A DNA stretch of 64,000 nt from Rhipicephalus microplus (Eukaryota; Arthropoda; Arachnida; Ixodida; Ixodidae), in contig NC_134710.1 in the NCBI RefSeq assembly GCF_043290135.1, forward strand, positions 315,826,116 to 315,890,115, written 5' to 3'. Numbering within the stretch: position 1 is the stretch's first letter; each line of letters starts with the position of its first letter. The position numbers and the translations under genes were made by a program. The notes beneath the pieces are model-generated. The model did no database searches. It was not told the DNA's origin and worked only from the letters and a program-made list of their open reading frames with translations. Of the stretch, positions 45,591 through 58,045 are shown piece after piece.

Positions 45591-45849
45591 CACGACACTT
45601 CTTGGAGTTAAATTTGCGTCGCGCTCGCACTCGATTACGCTTGCAAGCTACGCCAACGCTTGCAAACACAACTGCGCTGCGGCACTTATCGGCCCCCTCT
45701 GACAAAAAAAAAAAAAAAGACTGCCTACCCAGATTGCATAGCGTCACCGCCGTTCATGCAAGTGCCCTATAATAAAGCATGAAATTAACGGAAGCAATTC
45801 TACCTAAACAGGAGAATGCTGAGATTAAGATTGAACAATCTTTCAACAG

Positions 45850-47100
45850 ATTATACCCAGCATGAAAGGAGGTAGGAAAACAGTCATGCGATCATTGTGC
45901 AGCATTAAAGAGATTTTAGGGCATTGAGTAAATTGCGTTTCATCGTTACAGACAAAACCCTGTCGGGAAGATCATTAATAACAGAAGGAACGTAGACCTT
46001 TCTAATAGCTTTGTCATATCGTGTTTTGACGAATCGTACAAAAAAAGCGGGAAGTTTTCCTAATATACGAAAGGCAATGCATTGTTTTTTGAACTCATAT
46101 TTCGAGAAATGCTGTTACCACGGTTAGAATAAAGGAAGCTTTGAAAGGTGGCAGGCGAATTAACAAAAAAGAAAATTACATTGTCAGTATAAGTACGATT
46201 GTAAACAATGAATTTCAACATGCTTTTCAAAATGTATAAATCCTACACTGCCATCGGTAAAAACAGGAAGCAAATAATGTGATGCCACAATGCAGGACAC
46301 TGTACGCAAGAGTAAGCACAATGGTCGCTTCAATATTGGTGGCCGCAATCGATCTAATAATAAAAGGTAACCATGCGATTTTTCGTAGTCTGCCACATCT
46401 GTGAGCCAAATGATAAGTCCAAGAGAGGCCACTATTGAAGAACACACCAAGATACTTTACAGAATTGACATATTCATTAGGAGTACACATACAGGAAGCG
46501 CAATCACGGGCATGAATACGGGCGCCTTTGTCACTATTGCTTTCAAGAAATTTTTATTGTAAATTGGTTTTCGTTTGTTTAATTAATCACTAAGCAATTA
46601 TTATTGAACCATGACGCAGCATCATGAACACTGTCTTATAGTAGTGACAACGCTTTGTTGTAACAGACATGTTTGGTTAAAAGAACAGTTTTGTCAGCGT
46701 GCAGAATTACGAGGCTTTTGGCAACAGCAGTAGGAAAATGATTTATGAATAAATTAAACAAGTAGGGCGACAAAATGAAACCCTGTAGTAGACCAGCTTT
46801 CAAGCAAAGCTTGTTGCTGAAAGGCAACCAATTGTCTATTCGAACTACCAGGTAGCGCTGAGATAGTTTACAAGAAAGTCGTAGAACGAATCTCTGAAGC
46901 CAAGAAGGTGTATTTCTTCAAGCAGGAGAGAATGGTTAACAGTGTCGAATGCTTTGGAGATATACAAAGATAGAGCACAGGCAAACATACTATGTTCCAA
47001 ACCATCATACAGTTCGCCAGAAAATTTGTCAGGTAGATCAATGGTACCGCGACCTGCGACAAGACCAAAGTGGCGATTTGAAATAAGCGAAATTTTTTAT
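45850..47100 (-). mobile_element. L2/CR1-group LINE RT fragment, degenerate
   Basis: In broken frames: KAGLLQGFILSPYLFNLFIN (RT block before the active site, 46800-46740), VILHADKTVLL in place of YADDTVLL (active site lost), then NSVKYLGVFFNSGLSWTYHL and IEATIVLTLAYSVLHCGI. The 5' boundary abuts the CAT tail of the I-clade LINE at 47.1 kb. Old and dead. Confidence 0.75.
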
Positions 47101-47574
47101 AGAAACAATGATGATGATGATGATGATAGTACAACATTTTCATTTATGAAAAAAAGGAAAAAAACAGGAGGGGAGATTGCCAAGGGTGGTTACCCCATTC
47201 CAGGACACCAGTGGCCGCTGCTGCTCGACCGGTTTGATCCAGGAGGCCCCTTTGGGTCTTGAGGGCAGGTTGGGCAAAGATGGCTTCCCAAGGCTCCCGC
47301 AGTAGCTTGAGTATGAGAGGCGACTGCACCTCTATAGGCTTGTGCCGGCAGTCCCATATGACGTGTTGCAACGTCGGTCGTGACTCGCACCACAGTCATT
47401 GGTTTACATTGGGGTTTTTGTGATGCCACCTTTCCAAATGTAGATAGGTATTAACCTGAATTTGTCTTAGCTGGCGAGATTCTTCATCTTTGAGCGATTT
47501 GTGTGGAGGGGCATACCGCTGTCTTGTCTTCCGTTGATGCTCGACTATATCGCGTGCTGTGCATGGTTCGAACT

Positions 47575-48330
47575 GATTATCGGTGTCGTTGCTCACTCGG
47601 TTGTTCAAATCATGAGCGAAACTGTGCGCCAGCGTATTACCCGAGATACCCTCGTGGCCTGGGCACCAAATTATAGCATGGTCCTGTATCAGCCTGCCAC
47701 CTGCTTTTTCAAGGCGACATTCGATAGTGCACCACGGAGAAACATTCTGCAGGTTTCCTGGCTGATTATCGGCGTCGTTGCTCACTCGGTTGCTCAAATC
47801 ACGAGCGAAACTGCGCGCCAGCGCATTACCCGAGATACTCTCGTTGCCTGGGCACCAAATTATAGCATGGTCCTGTATCAGCCTGCCACCTGCTTTTTCA
47901 AGGCGACATTCGGTAGTGCACCACGGAGAAACATTCTGCAGGTTTCCTGGCTGATTATCGGCGTCGTTGCTCACTCGGTTGCTCAAATCACGAGCGAAAC
48001 TGCGCGCCAGCGCATTACCCGAGATACTCTCGTTGCCAGGGCACCAAATCATAGCATGGTCCTGTATCAGCCTGTCACCTGGTATTTTCAATGCGACATT
48101 CGGTAGTGCACCACGGAGAAACATTTTGCAGGCTTCCTGGCTGATTATCGGCGTCGTTGCTCACTCGGTTGCTCAAATCACGAGCGAAACTGCGCGCCAG
48201 CGCATTAGCCGAGATAGTCTCGTGGCCTGGGCACCGAATTGTAGCATGGTCCTGTATGAGCCTGTCCCCTTGTATTTTAAATGCGACATTCGGTAGTGCA
48301 CCACGGAGAAATTTTGCAGGTTTCCTGGGA
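47575..48330 (-). repeat. Four-copy tandem repeat, 189 bp (63 codons), inside the LINE RNase H domain
   Basis: The sequence GATTATCGG(T/C)GTCGTTGCTC starts at 47575, 47764, 47953 and 48143: spacing 189, 189, 190. On the coding (minus) strand each unit reads ...RLIQDHAIIWCPGNESISGN then ALARSFARDLSNRVSNDADN. This includes the H/N-bearing last catalytic block of RNase H. Units are 90-97% alike by eye. The first two spacings keep the frame; the 190 spacing is a single-base indel. The repeated unit is otherwise single in such LINEs, so this is a local expansion in this copy. Confidence 0.93.
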
Positions 48331-51300
48331 ATCAGACAAGACTAATGCGGAGGGATTCTCTGCCCCTTTAGTTCGTATAGCTACCGCAATCGCCGCCGCC
48401 TCCGCCATCGCTGTACAGGTTGTTTTAATTGACGCTGCGACAATTTCAGCGGTATGCGGCATTGGTTGAACTGCTAATATAACGAAACTCTCGTTTGATT
48501 TACCGGCATCTGTGTATATAATATACTTCGTGGTTTTCGCCAAACTGTCTTTGAAACTCGCGAGCTCTAGCTTGTTTTCTCGCCCCATGGTACAACTTAC
48601 TCATGTTTCGCGGAATGGGGCAGACAGTTATGTGTTGGCGTGTTCCGCTAACCATCGTAGTAATGTTCTCCCGGCAGTATTGTGGTCTAGTAGGGTATCC
48701 CAAGCGAGTGAGGGTTTCTCTGCCTACCTTTGTAAGGCTTAGTCATTCCTTCAGCGAGAGAAATGTTGCTGCCGCAAGCTCTTCGAAAGTGTTGTACACA
48801 ACAAGCGTTTCCCCTTCGTCCTTGGGTGCATAGAGCAGTATACCTAAGGCAGCTTTGTATGCTCCCCGTATTACCAAGTCCACCTGGTTAATTTCCGTTG
48901 GTGAGAGCTCCTGATATGATAGTCCATATGTGACTATGCTAAGGAGAAAGGCTTGTACCAAGCGTAGAGTTTCTCCTTCGTTTGGCTCTTTGCCCTTTCT
49001 TGTTATGCTGTGAATCATTCGAGCGACGTTTTTCAGTGTACATTTAAGCATTTTGATTGTATAGCTTGGTCTTTTGTTGCTTCGCAGCCATAAACCTAAT
49101 ATTCTTATCGTTTGTCTCTCCGGCAGCGTTTGATCTCCTATGCTTAGTTGTATGGCTGATTTGTTTCTATAATTTCTGCCATGAACGCGGATAAATTCTT
49201 ATTTATCTGGGACACATGTCATGCCATTATCTTCAGCAAACGCCTGGACGGTTTTGATTCCTTCTTGTAAAGTTTGCTCCTTCTTTCTAAGTGAGCATTT
49301 GTTGACCCACAAAGTGATATCATCGGCGTAGAGCGCGAATTGGAGTTTAGGAATTCACTCCAGCTGCTCGGCTAGTCGATTCATCGCCATAATAAAGAGG
49401 AGTGGAAAAAGGACTGCGCCTTGCGGTTCGCCTCTATTTGGCAGTGGGAGGATTTGGAGCGTATGTTCTCCATGCCAATGGTTGTTGTGTGGTTAGAAAG
49501 AAATAATTTATTATAGCACAATATTAGAACACCACAATTCAATGAACGAGGTTGTTCCAGTACAAGTCTATAAGAGATTGTATCGAATGCCTGTCTCAAA
49601 TCCAGCGCTGCGACTACGTTCTCGCCTCCAGCGGTTACATTCTGAATAACTTCATCCTTTATTCACAGGAATATATCCTGCGTTTACAATGCTGTCTGAA
49701 TCCATACATGTTGTGAGACAGATAATTCTCCTTTTCTTTATATTCAGAAAGCCTGGTGTGCACAACCGTCTCACAAAAATTTGCCTAGGCATGATGGCAA
49801 CGATATGGGCCGAAGGTTGTGGAGCGTTTTATCTTTTCCAGGTTTTGGAATAAGAAATATGTTGGCCTCCTTCCATTGCCTAGGGATTTCTCCCCCTGCA
49901 CAGACTTTTTCACTAATGTATTGGGTAATTTTTATAAGTTGCTTATCGCTCATATTTCCCAACATCGCATCAGTTATTCCGTCCTCTCCCGGAGCCGAAT
50001 GCTTCTTACGCGACATGGCAGCCGCGAAGACATCTTGCTAACTTATCGGGGAATCTTGGTCCGGATTTTCTAAACCCTTGTATTCTAGATCCTGTATAGT
50101 TTCCCCTCTGCTGCCAATGTATTTCTCCCGAAAGATTTGCAGTAAAGCGTCATCATCCCTTTTGAAGTCTCCCGCTAAAGTTCGCAATGTTCTAGTTTTA
50201 GTAGCTTTCGTGTTCATGGGGTCTAACATACTTTTAAATATTGTCAACGTTTTGGTTGTAGAGAGCGTTTCCCTCAGGAAATCACAGAAGGTGACCCAAT
50301 TACTAGCCTGAAGCTCTCGGGTATATTCATTAGCTTTACGGACAATTCTGCGATTCTGGATTTCAGCTTTCTATTCAATCTCTGCCTTTCCCACCTTTAT
50401 ATGATGATGCGCCGGCCTTCCCGCAAGTGCATGAGGTGGGGGTCCACCGCTGAAGTTTTTTCATTTATTTTGATGTGCTTGGTATGTAAGCTGTACGCCT
50501 TCCTCGTATCGTCTACCAAGTCGTTTAGCGTTTCTAGCGGCTGCTGTGTCACCGAATACTGCCTGTAGGCCTCCCAATTGGTTATTTTAGCAATGCCATA
50601 CGCTTTTTTGAGCTTCGGAGTGGTAGTAGAAAAACTGATTATGAAGTGCTCACTCTCCATATTCTCATCAAGATTTTTCCACGATCCGTTTTAATATTGT
50701 ACGAGAATGTTAGATCTGGATATGTGTTCATGCAAACACTATTGCCTAGGCTAGTGGCCGCCTGGGGCGTGGTCTCTCGTTGCAGCTCGTATGTCTATAC
50801 TTGCTGCAATAAATCTGCGCCTTTCCTGGTGTTTTTGCGGTATCCCCAACAAGTATGGGGAGCACTGAAGTCGCCTGCGAAGACTAATATGTCTTTATGT
50901 CCCATGTGCCCAAAAGCCCACTCGACATTTCGAGAAAGTTGACATGACGCTTTCTTGGAGGGCTGTAAATATTAGGAATAAACGTTTTGACTTTACCACT
51001 TTTGGTGGTATGGAGCTCAATCAGTTAGTGCTTGGTTGGGCACTCAGAATAATGGTATACAGTGCTCGCAATACTTTTGTGCACCAATGTGGCGATCCTA
51101 GAGTATTTTAAATTCTGTATGGTGTAATAATATCTTAATTTTATTACGCCCTTGCCAATTTCCTGCCAACATATCACGTCAGGTTGCCTAATTGCAGTGC
51201 CGCCACTCATCTTTGGAACGAGTGGCAGTTCCACTGCCATATCTCAACGAAGTCAGTGGTGCGAGGTGTACTACTGGCCATGGCTAATCACACTCTCGAC

Positions 51301-51836
51301 ATCAATTGAGACAGACGCTGCCCCATTTTTATTTTATTTGCCATAGGAGCATCTGGATTACTGCAAGCCCTTTTACGCGAGCTTTGCTGTTTTTCCAATT
51401 GCACATACACATAAGCCTTGTGGCTCTGAAGCTCCATTATACAATTGTTACTGTAAGTTTTGCAGACAGGGCATCTGTTGCACCAGTTGGCTCATCGTTT
51501 TTCCAATACTTTCTAACGTGATGTGCTGAGTGGAGGGTATATCTGCGTGATTAGTTTTGACTAATGCGCCCATGGAGTTTTATAATTGCATCCTGAAAGC
51601 TGCCACTTCTCATTTTAGTTCACCCAACGACAGCTTTAAATATTGGTTTTCGGAAAGTATTCTCTGATAATCGGGGTGCGATGTTATTGGGGTCGCCCCT
51701 CGCGCCGTCCCCGCCGCCCGGCTCACCTGCTGTTGGGTGGAGCTCCCGGCCACTCCAGGCATCCTGGTTGGGTAGGGGATCAGAATTGAGGACAGGAGGT
51801 AGGTGTGTGACTTTGGCGCTCCTAGTTTGTGATGTT

Positions 51837-52070
51837 GGATTTGTGGAGTTTAACGTCCCAAAACCACCATATGACTATGAGAGATGCCGTAGTGGAGGGC
51901 TCCGGAAATTTTGACCACCTGGGGTTCTTTAACGTGCACCCAAATCTGAGTACACGGGCCTACAACATTTCCGCCTCCATCGGAAATGCAGCCGCCGCAG
52001 CCGGGATTTGAACCCGCGACCTGCTGGTCAGCAGCCGAGTACCTTAGGCACTAGACCACCGCGGCGGGGC
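51837..52070 (-). mobile_element. Ruka SINE inserted in the LINE near the end of ORF1, 12-bp target duplication
   Basis: Full-length minus-strand copy from the decayed tail (GGATTTGTGGAGTTTAACG) to the head complement (GACCACCGCGGCGGGGC). GTTTGTGATGTT at 51825-51836 recurs at 52073-52084 without mismatch. It postdates the LINE. Confidence 0.93.
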
Positions 52071-52089
52071 TTGTTTGTGATGTTTCTTC

Positions 52090-53631
52090 CTTTTCTCCCG
52101 TGATCGTGCCTTGTGCCTTTTCGTTTCAGCTGGGTCCGCCTGGTTTACAAGCTTTGGCCATTCTTCATTATCGTCAGTGTCTTCCGATGCATACCACCTT
52201 GGTTTTGGCCGCGATGGTAAGGCTCCGTTAGTTGCCTTCCTGTCTGTCGTCTGGTATGGCACCTTATGATGCTGCTGCCTTACTAGCCGCTTGAAGCACT
52301 GTTCGCATTCTTTGGTTCCCGTCAAGCGTCCCTCTCCCCACGTGGAACATACCGGGTTGCAAGGGTGGTCCAGTTGAGGCTACAGTTGTGACAAACGGCG
52401 ATGGTGGGCGTCGGGCAAACATCTGTTCTGTGTTCCGTTTGCTTGCTTGCAGGCATAGCACAATTGCATGGTATTCTTGAATGGGAAACAGGAGATCTCG
52501 CCGCCCTTATAGTACAGAAATCTTGGGGTTATGAGGCCAAAAAACGTGATCACCGCTGTCTTTGTCTCTCCAAGTATTCTGGCTCTTAGGATCTCGACTC
52601 CTTGCGTCCGTATGCGTAGATTTGCTAGGAGAGTTTCTGGGCTTTAGTTGGGAGTCAGGCCTTGTATGACTCTTTTTCGTGTGCCGTCTCCCACTGCTGC
52701 ATAGGCATTTACAGCGTGCAATCTTCCGTTGAGAATGAGGCTTGTGAATTTTCTGGTGATATCAGCCACGTCCTTGTTAAGAGTGGATTTGATTGATTTA
52801 TTGATTGATTGATATGTTGAATTTAACGTTCCAAAACCACCATATGATTATGAGAGACGCCATAGTGGAATGCTCCGGAAATTTACCACCTGGGGTTCTC
52901 TAACGTGCACCCAAATCTGAGCACACGGGCCTACAATATTTCCGCCGCCATCGGAAATGCAGCCGTCGCAGCCGAGATTCGAACCTGTGACCTGCTGGTC
53001 AGCAGCCGAGTACCTTAGCCACTAGACCACCGCGGTGGGGCTGGTTAGGAGTGGAGATGATGAATATGTTAGATCATGGCTTCAGCCGGAGCAAAAACTG
53101 GCTCCTGCTTATTGTACCTTGACGCGCGTTCACAACTGCTTCTGCAATATGCGGTGCTGTTAGTTCTCTTATAGATGGTCCTTGGGATGTTCTTACGATA
53201 ATTTTGAAGTCTTCCTTGGGGAGTGGTGGTAGCTTCCACTTCTGTGGTCTTCTTTGCGACGTAGGTTGCGAAAGTGACTTGGATGTAGGACTCATGAAGT
53301 CACAGTCTCCCTCTATTGTCGTGACTTTCTTTTCTGCTCTCGCGAGAGCTTTCTTTTGAGAAACGGTAAGTACCGTCTTCCAGCCTCCATCATCGTCGCG
53401 TTCCTTGCCTCTAGATGTACCGTCAGTCCCTTTGTTGTCTTGGTGGGTGATGCCATCACACGCAACGCTTTCCTGGCATTCCATTTCAGCCTGGTCCAAG
53501 GCCGACGTATCGGGCCCTGCTTTCTGGCCTGTCTCAGGACGTATTGTCTTTTTAAGTGGTGTCTTCGTCACTTTCAACCGGGCATGAGACGCCGCAGGCG
53601 CTCTCGTAAGAGCCAAGGAAGTTTTCACCAT
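52090..53631 (-). pseudogene. ORF1 of the I-clade LINE, interrupted by a Ruka
   Basis: The N-terminal part (53631-53074) begins MVKTSLALTRAPAASHARLK and is basic, continuing DDDGGWKTVLTVSQKKALAR and PPLPKEDFKIIVRTSQGPSI, the RNA-binding-like segment of tick I-clade ORF1 proteins. After the SINE at 52788-53043 the C-terminal part contains zinc-knuckle-like Cys/His sequence (ECEQCFKRLVRQQH) and a Lys/Arg-rich end (RHKARSREKRKKHHK). ORF1 proteins bind the element's RNA. Dead because of the insertion and frameshifts. Confidence 0.65.
52788..53043 (-). mobile_element. Ruka SINE inserted in LINE ORF1, imperfect 12-bp target duplication
   Basis: Full-length minus-strand copy with a long TTGATTGATTTATTGATTGA tail. 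GTTAAGAGTGGA at 52776-52787 and GTTAGGAGTGGA at 53044-53055 flank it with one mismatch, which suggests it is somewhat older than the copy at 51.8 kb. Confidence 0.92.
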
Positions 53632-53959
53632 CGGACGCTACCGCGGCGTCAACGCTTGGCGCGTCTAAGGCGTAGGCGTCTCGCCACCACTGCGTTGCTC
53701 GCGCGGTCATAGCGGGCATGCCGTCGACCGAGAATAGATGTGAAGAGGCTGATCACCAAGAAAAGTTTGTCATCCACGCGTAGCCCTGATGTCTCTGAGT
53801 ACAGTGTGACAGCACCGTCCAAGTAAGTCAACACAAAATCACATAAAATTACCAAAACTCGTAGGGCACATGCGAGCGGTGCTTCACTCGTCGGTGCCAC
53901 ATAGTGGTCTCCTAAAGAAACGGAGTAGTGCGTTGCAAAAAGAATTTCTGACCTATTTC

Positions 53960-54765
53960 AAATAAAACAGGCAAAACTTATGAAGGTCGACAACTGTCAA
54001 CACTATCTTTAGGTCCTCTTTTATAAAGGTGCTTTACTCTTGCTGTTTTTAAATCTGGTGGAAGAGAAGCTGTCTTCAAGAATTCAATAAGCATGAAAAG
54101 CGAAACCTCGGATAATGCGTCGGAATTCCGCTGCAACAAAGATACAGAGTTACCATAAATACCTGCTGGTTTCTGCCATTTTAAACCAGAAACTATTTTA
54201 ACGAGTTCGTCTATTCTTGAAGTTGGGAGGAAGGCAGAGACAGGTATTGCTTTATTTAAACCAGAGAGGCCGGTCAGCGCTGATGATACCCCACAAGACA
54301 CTTTTGCAAAATTGCGAATAAATGTATTGGTTGTATGTACAGGATCACCAGTCAACACATCAGTAGGTTTAGCACCGATACTTTTTTAGCACAAAGGTGG
54401 TTTATCAGTGACCACATCCAGCCGGGGTTTCTGGCAGATAACTGAAGCTGATAGTGAAAATATCGTCGTTTAGCGATTCTGTGAAGGCAACTACTTCAGC
54501 TCTTGCAATTCTGTAGTTGATACCGAGTTGTGCATTACCGGGAGAGTGTTTAATTAAACCGTTTCCAAAGCAAATATCTGTCTAAAATCGCTTCACAAAT
54601 ACCTGGGGACAGCCATCTGTGACTACGTCTCTGCGTAGCTCTTCTAATACGAGTACAAGATTGTAGCAGACTACGTATTTTTGTGTGAAACCTATCATAT
54701 CCTTCCCCAGGATATCCATCAGCAATAAGAGAAGACCAATCAACATCTTTATCCATTGAGTTCAA
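53960..54765 (-). mobile_element. LINE fragment: end of endonuclease linker and start of RT, CR1/L2-like
   Basis: The minus strand reads SHRWLSPGICEAILDRYLLW KRF (54600-54550), then in another frame IDELVKIVSGLKWQKPAGIY, SLPPDLKTARVKHLYKRG and DSCRPS, the P-x-G...LK-A-V-P-L-Y-K-x-G...Y/C-R-P-S path into a LINE RT. The palm and 3' part are lost on the left side. It starts next to the ATA tract. Confidence 0.65.
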
Positions 54766-54770
54766 TTTAC

Positions 54771-54912
<142 letters not shown>

Positions 54913-54929
54913 TATTATTATATTTATAT

Positions 54930-55180
54930 TATGTTCATTGATTTATTGATTCATTTATTAAACGTGCCCAGGAAGAACCATAACATCTATTGTGCAGGCG
55001 CAAACAAGAATAAAATAAAAGACAATACAATACAGTCTGCTTGAAAAAGAAAGTATGATAATGTCATACGCTTTGAAGAGGCCCCTTAACGCGGGTAATG
55101 TTGCGTCGCAGAAGTGTAGAATCGCACCAGCGTAAAACATTGAATTGCACATTTAGTGGCAGCTTAAAAAACTCGCCAAT
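54930..55180 (-). repeat. Possible LINE 3' end
   Basis: In the minus direction the sequence ends GGGCACGTTTAATAAATGAA then TCAATAAATCAATGAAC, similar in style to the AATAAATAAATAA end of the CR1-like element at 42.84 kb. A 64-codon frame upstream (ALRGLFKAYDIIILSFSS) has no clear motif. Confidence 0.35.
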
Positions 55181-57020
55181 AAGTGCGCCACAAATGCACA
55201 AAAAAAATAGAGAATCCTTAAGCTTCGCCTTTAAAAGTTAAACGTGATAGCGATATCTTGTCCCTAGTGCGTGCTTCAAACATTTAGTGTATGGAATCTT
55301 TTCGGAGAATGATTGCTCCAACTACGCGGCCTTAAAAGAATATGCGCAGTAACATGTGTGCCTTTTGTAGTGGGTGACAGGCTTTAAACAATGAAGTCAT
55401 TATGGTAATCACATGTTGAGAGAGAGTGAGCCAGTGAATATACTTTTATTGGGCCCAGCAAAACGCGTGAATAAATCGTGGGATTAGCCAGGTCCGCGTT
55501 TTATTCACATGTTTTGACGCCCGTTAGCAATGTGCGCTTGTACCACGAATTATCACTGCAATATTTATCATTGTATCGCGAAGCAGAGGACGCGTGTGTT
55601 TCGAAGCAGAGGAAGTTACTTTCATCACGCATAGAAGCAGGCGCGAGAGAGTGTTGTAGAACACCCGCTTACTACGCAAACGATCCGGGTTCGATCCTCC
55701 CTGCGGACTTTGAATCTTTTCATATTTTGTTTGCATCTTTCTCAAATTTTAGGTCACGCACAAGATGATTTTCCGCTCACAACCAACGACGCCAACATGA
55801 GAATATCTGCGAAACAAGCTCCTTAACACTATATCGTCAATAGGTCTTACAAGGTACCTTTTAAGAAACATTGCCGCGTAAAAATCTTACCAAGCTGTTC
55901 TTGAGCAAGGTGCGCCAAGAAACAATTACACTAGTAGTAGCATGGAAACCTGACAAGCGATATATCTTCAAACTTGCTTATGCGCGTTCCTCGTTTTAAA
56001 TAAAATTGGCCGAAATAGCCGGGTCTCCAAACAAGACCTGATGCCACTGTGCAGACCGCATCGAAATTATAGCGTCTCTCATAATCAAATGGTGGTTCTA
56101 GGACATTAAATTCTACATGTTAATCAATGTGCAGACCGCTTAGCCATTCAATCAAAGAGGTGTGTTTTACAGCTGTGTACATCCAATTATCATTCCAGGT
56201 TTTACGCCCGAAAAACCGGACATGATTAGGAGGGAACCCAGTAAAGGCGCTGCGCCACTCTTCTAAGCCGGCGTTCCTGAATATGTGCTCCTGCAGTGTA
56301 TTTGACTGTCAATAAATCAAAATTATTAAGCTATCACGGTTAGTTTGTCCTTCAATACATTCTTTGGAGTTCTGAATTAATAGTGCGAATGCGGGTGGGG
56401 CATATAAACTGAAGTACCAGCTGATAATTGGATGGTAAAAAAGCTGTTCCGGGGAAATTATACTAAGAGATCGTTGTGATTTACGGTGGTTCAAAATCCA
56501 CCTTGAGTTTGCTCGTGCGCTGGAAACCTTTATTGCTCATTGACGCAAAAAAGAACTATTTGACTTGCACAATATGGCAGCTCAAATTGCGCTTAGGTAG
56601 CAATAGCTGTGCGCTGGAATGATGCACTCTTCTGTATTTGTGTTTCCTGAGCAGACGCTCGAACGCACACGGGATGGCTTTATGCTCTCCCATAATAGAG
56701 TACCTCGTACTCTAAATCGTTAAAACTTTGTCCAAACACAGAACTACGGGTGTGCACTCGTTTCGTCAATACTCACGGGACGGATTTATCACAGAACACC
56801 TATAGACTACTACCATTTAGAGAAGGGAAACTGTACCTTTGACAGTGCAACATAAATAAGGGTAGCGGTGGCGTTCTGAACTAACTTATCCGACCTAGAG
56901 ACGGCGCTGGTAAGCCTATCATCATCATTGCTCTAAAGCAATATGGTGGCTGCTTTGGTAGTGGTTGCGGGGAGTCGCAGTGCGCGCCCGCAGGTTTATG
57001 AGCGTTTATTCGCTGCTATT
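55181..57020. other. Unassigned intergenic DNA with two small SINE remnants
   Basis: A tRNA-like 3' half with box B GGGTTCGATCCTCCC lies near 55650-55705. A Ruka 3' end (GCGTCTCTCATAATCAAATG, GTTCTAGGACATTAAA) lies at 56060-56125. Otherwise no gene, RNA or repeat family was recognised. The stretch at 56.9-57.0 kb runs up to the sharp start of array 2. Confidence 0.5.
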
Positions 57021-57750
57021 GTGGGCTTCTATTTAGCACGCCATAAACCAATTAAACAATTTTAGCCACGCCCGACCTTCAACTTGAAGAGGAGAACGCG
57101 TTAGCGTAATCGAGCTTCGTTCGCTACGCCTCCTCAGTCGCTAGATTCACTTAATTTCTCGGTTAACACACCCACCCTGCAGCAAGGGAAAGTACACCTG
57201 TGCGAGTAACATATAGTATTTAAAACTATCCGACAATGCATTCTGTAAGAACACCATGCAAAAGGCTCGCTAGGGCATAAATTTTTCTCTGAGATCCTGT
57301 CGGTTACAGGCATAAATGCGTCGCAAAAGACTTGGTGGTGCTGATAATGATGATTACTTATTCTTGCGCACTTGGGAATAGATCAGCCTTCAAAGCAACT
57401 ACCCACCGTGCAGTTAAATGTACGATGCTGGTGCGATTTTACATTCTGCCACCCAATATTACATTTGTGAGGGGGGTACTCGCACAACAAAACATTCTTA
57501 TAGTTCATTTTTAAAGAAACAGCGTAGAACACAAGTTTTCAGTGCGACGTCTTAGATTGAATTTCCGCTCAAGCCGAATATTCGTATTGTTTATTTATTT
57601 GTATCAATCTCCAATTCTGGCCCTTGGGAGACACTTATTTTCGCTAAGAATACTCAGCCAACGTGTGGTTGGTGTACTCTTAAATGTAACATTCTTAGTT
57701 CACATTAGTGACGCCTTTGCTAAGACAACTATTCACTGTGCATAGTGCAC

Positions 57751-57816
<66 letters not shown>
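57751..57816. repeat. (ATA)n microsatellite before unit C
   Basis: About 22 units, homologous in position to 35231-35321. Confidence 0.96.
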
Positions 57817-57981
57817 TATGATTATATAAATAATAATAATACTATTATTAACATTTTTTTATCATCATCATCACCACATAACCAGAAAGTGATATCGTTC
57901 TGTGGTTATCAAGCGTGCTGGACGTCCCAGCGTTATCAAGAAGAGATGTTTTTTAACAGCGAAGAACTTTTCTAATATTGG

Positions 57982-57982
<1 letters not shown>

Positions 57983-58045
<63 letters not shown>
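57983..58045. repeat. (TATC)n microsatellite, unit C
   Basis: About 16 perfect units, the shortest of the homologous tracts. Confidence 0.96.

Larger units (their letters stand above)
41415..45770. mobile_element. Fold-back element with arms of about 480-515 bp, each carrying the 5' part of a SWIM-domain gene
   Basis: The left arm (41415-41828 continued at 44959-45025) and the reverse complement of the right arm (45770-45256) align throughout. Shared blocks include CTTGCATGAACGGCGG, AGCGTTGGCGTAGCTTGCAA, TGCACGATGTCAGCTTCACC and CATCGTCACTCAAGTAAGA. Each arm contains about 150 bp of upstream sequence plus the start of the same gene. Without later insertions the spacer would be only about 230 bp. 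Arms of this length with a short spacer are fold-back architecture. A target duplication was not resolved at the TATAGGG/CCCTATA ends. Confidence 0.82.
47108..53700 (-). mobile_element. I-clade-type LINE, near full length, degenerate, with nested SINEs and an internal tandem repeat
   Basis: ORF1 lies at 53631-52090. ORF2 remnants follow: endonuclease start (RQPDVICWQEIGKG, about 51170), RT (HSAPGEDGITDAML near 50000; LQFALYADDITLWVNK near 49345, so YADD is intact), connection (YGLSYQELSPTEINQVDLVI), RNase H start (YIIYTDAGKSNESF near 48510) and a C-terminal region (HLERWHHKNPNV, then CRHKP). The 3' UTR ends in CATCATCATCATCATTG at 47108-47125. RNase H after RT assigns it to the I-clade group, but with a different sequence from the 17-22 kb element. 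Stops and frameshifts are frequent. Bases 50.7-51.0 kb carry poorly readable endonuclease sequence. Confidence 0.82.

Noticed and set aside
47501..48106. Plus-strand frame of 201 codons with internal repeats
   Set aside because: Antisense to the tandemly repeated RNase H segment; the coding strand is shown by the RNase H motifs on the minus strand.
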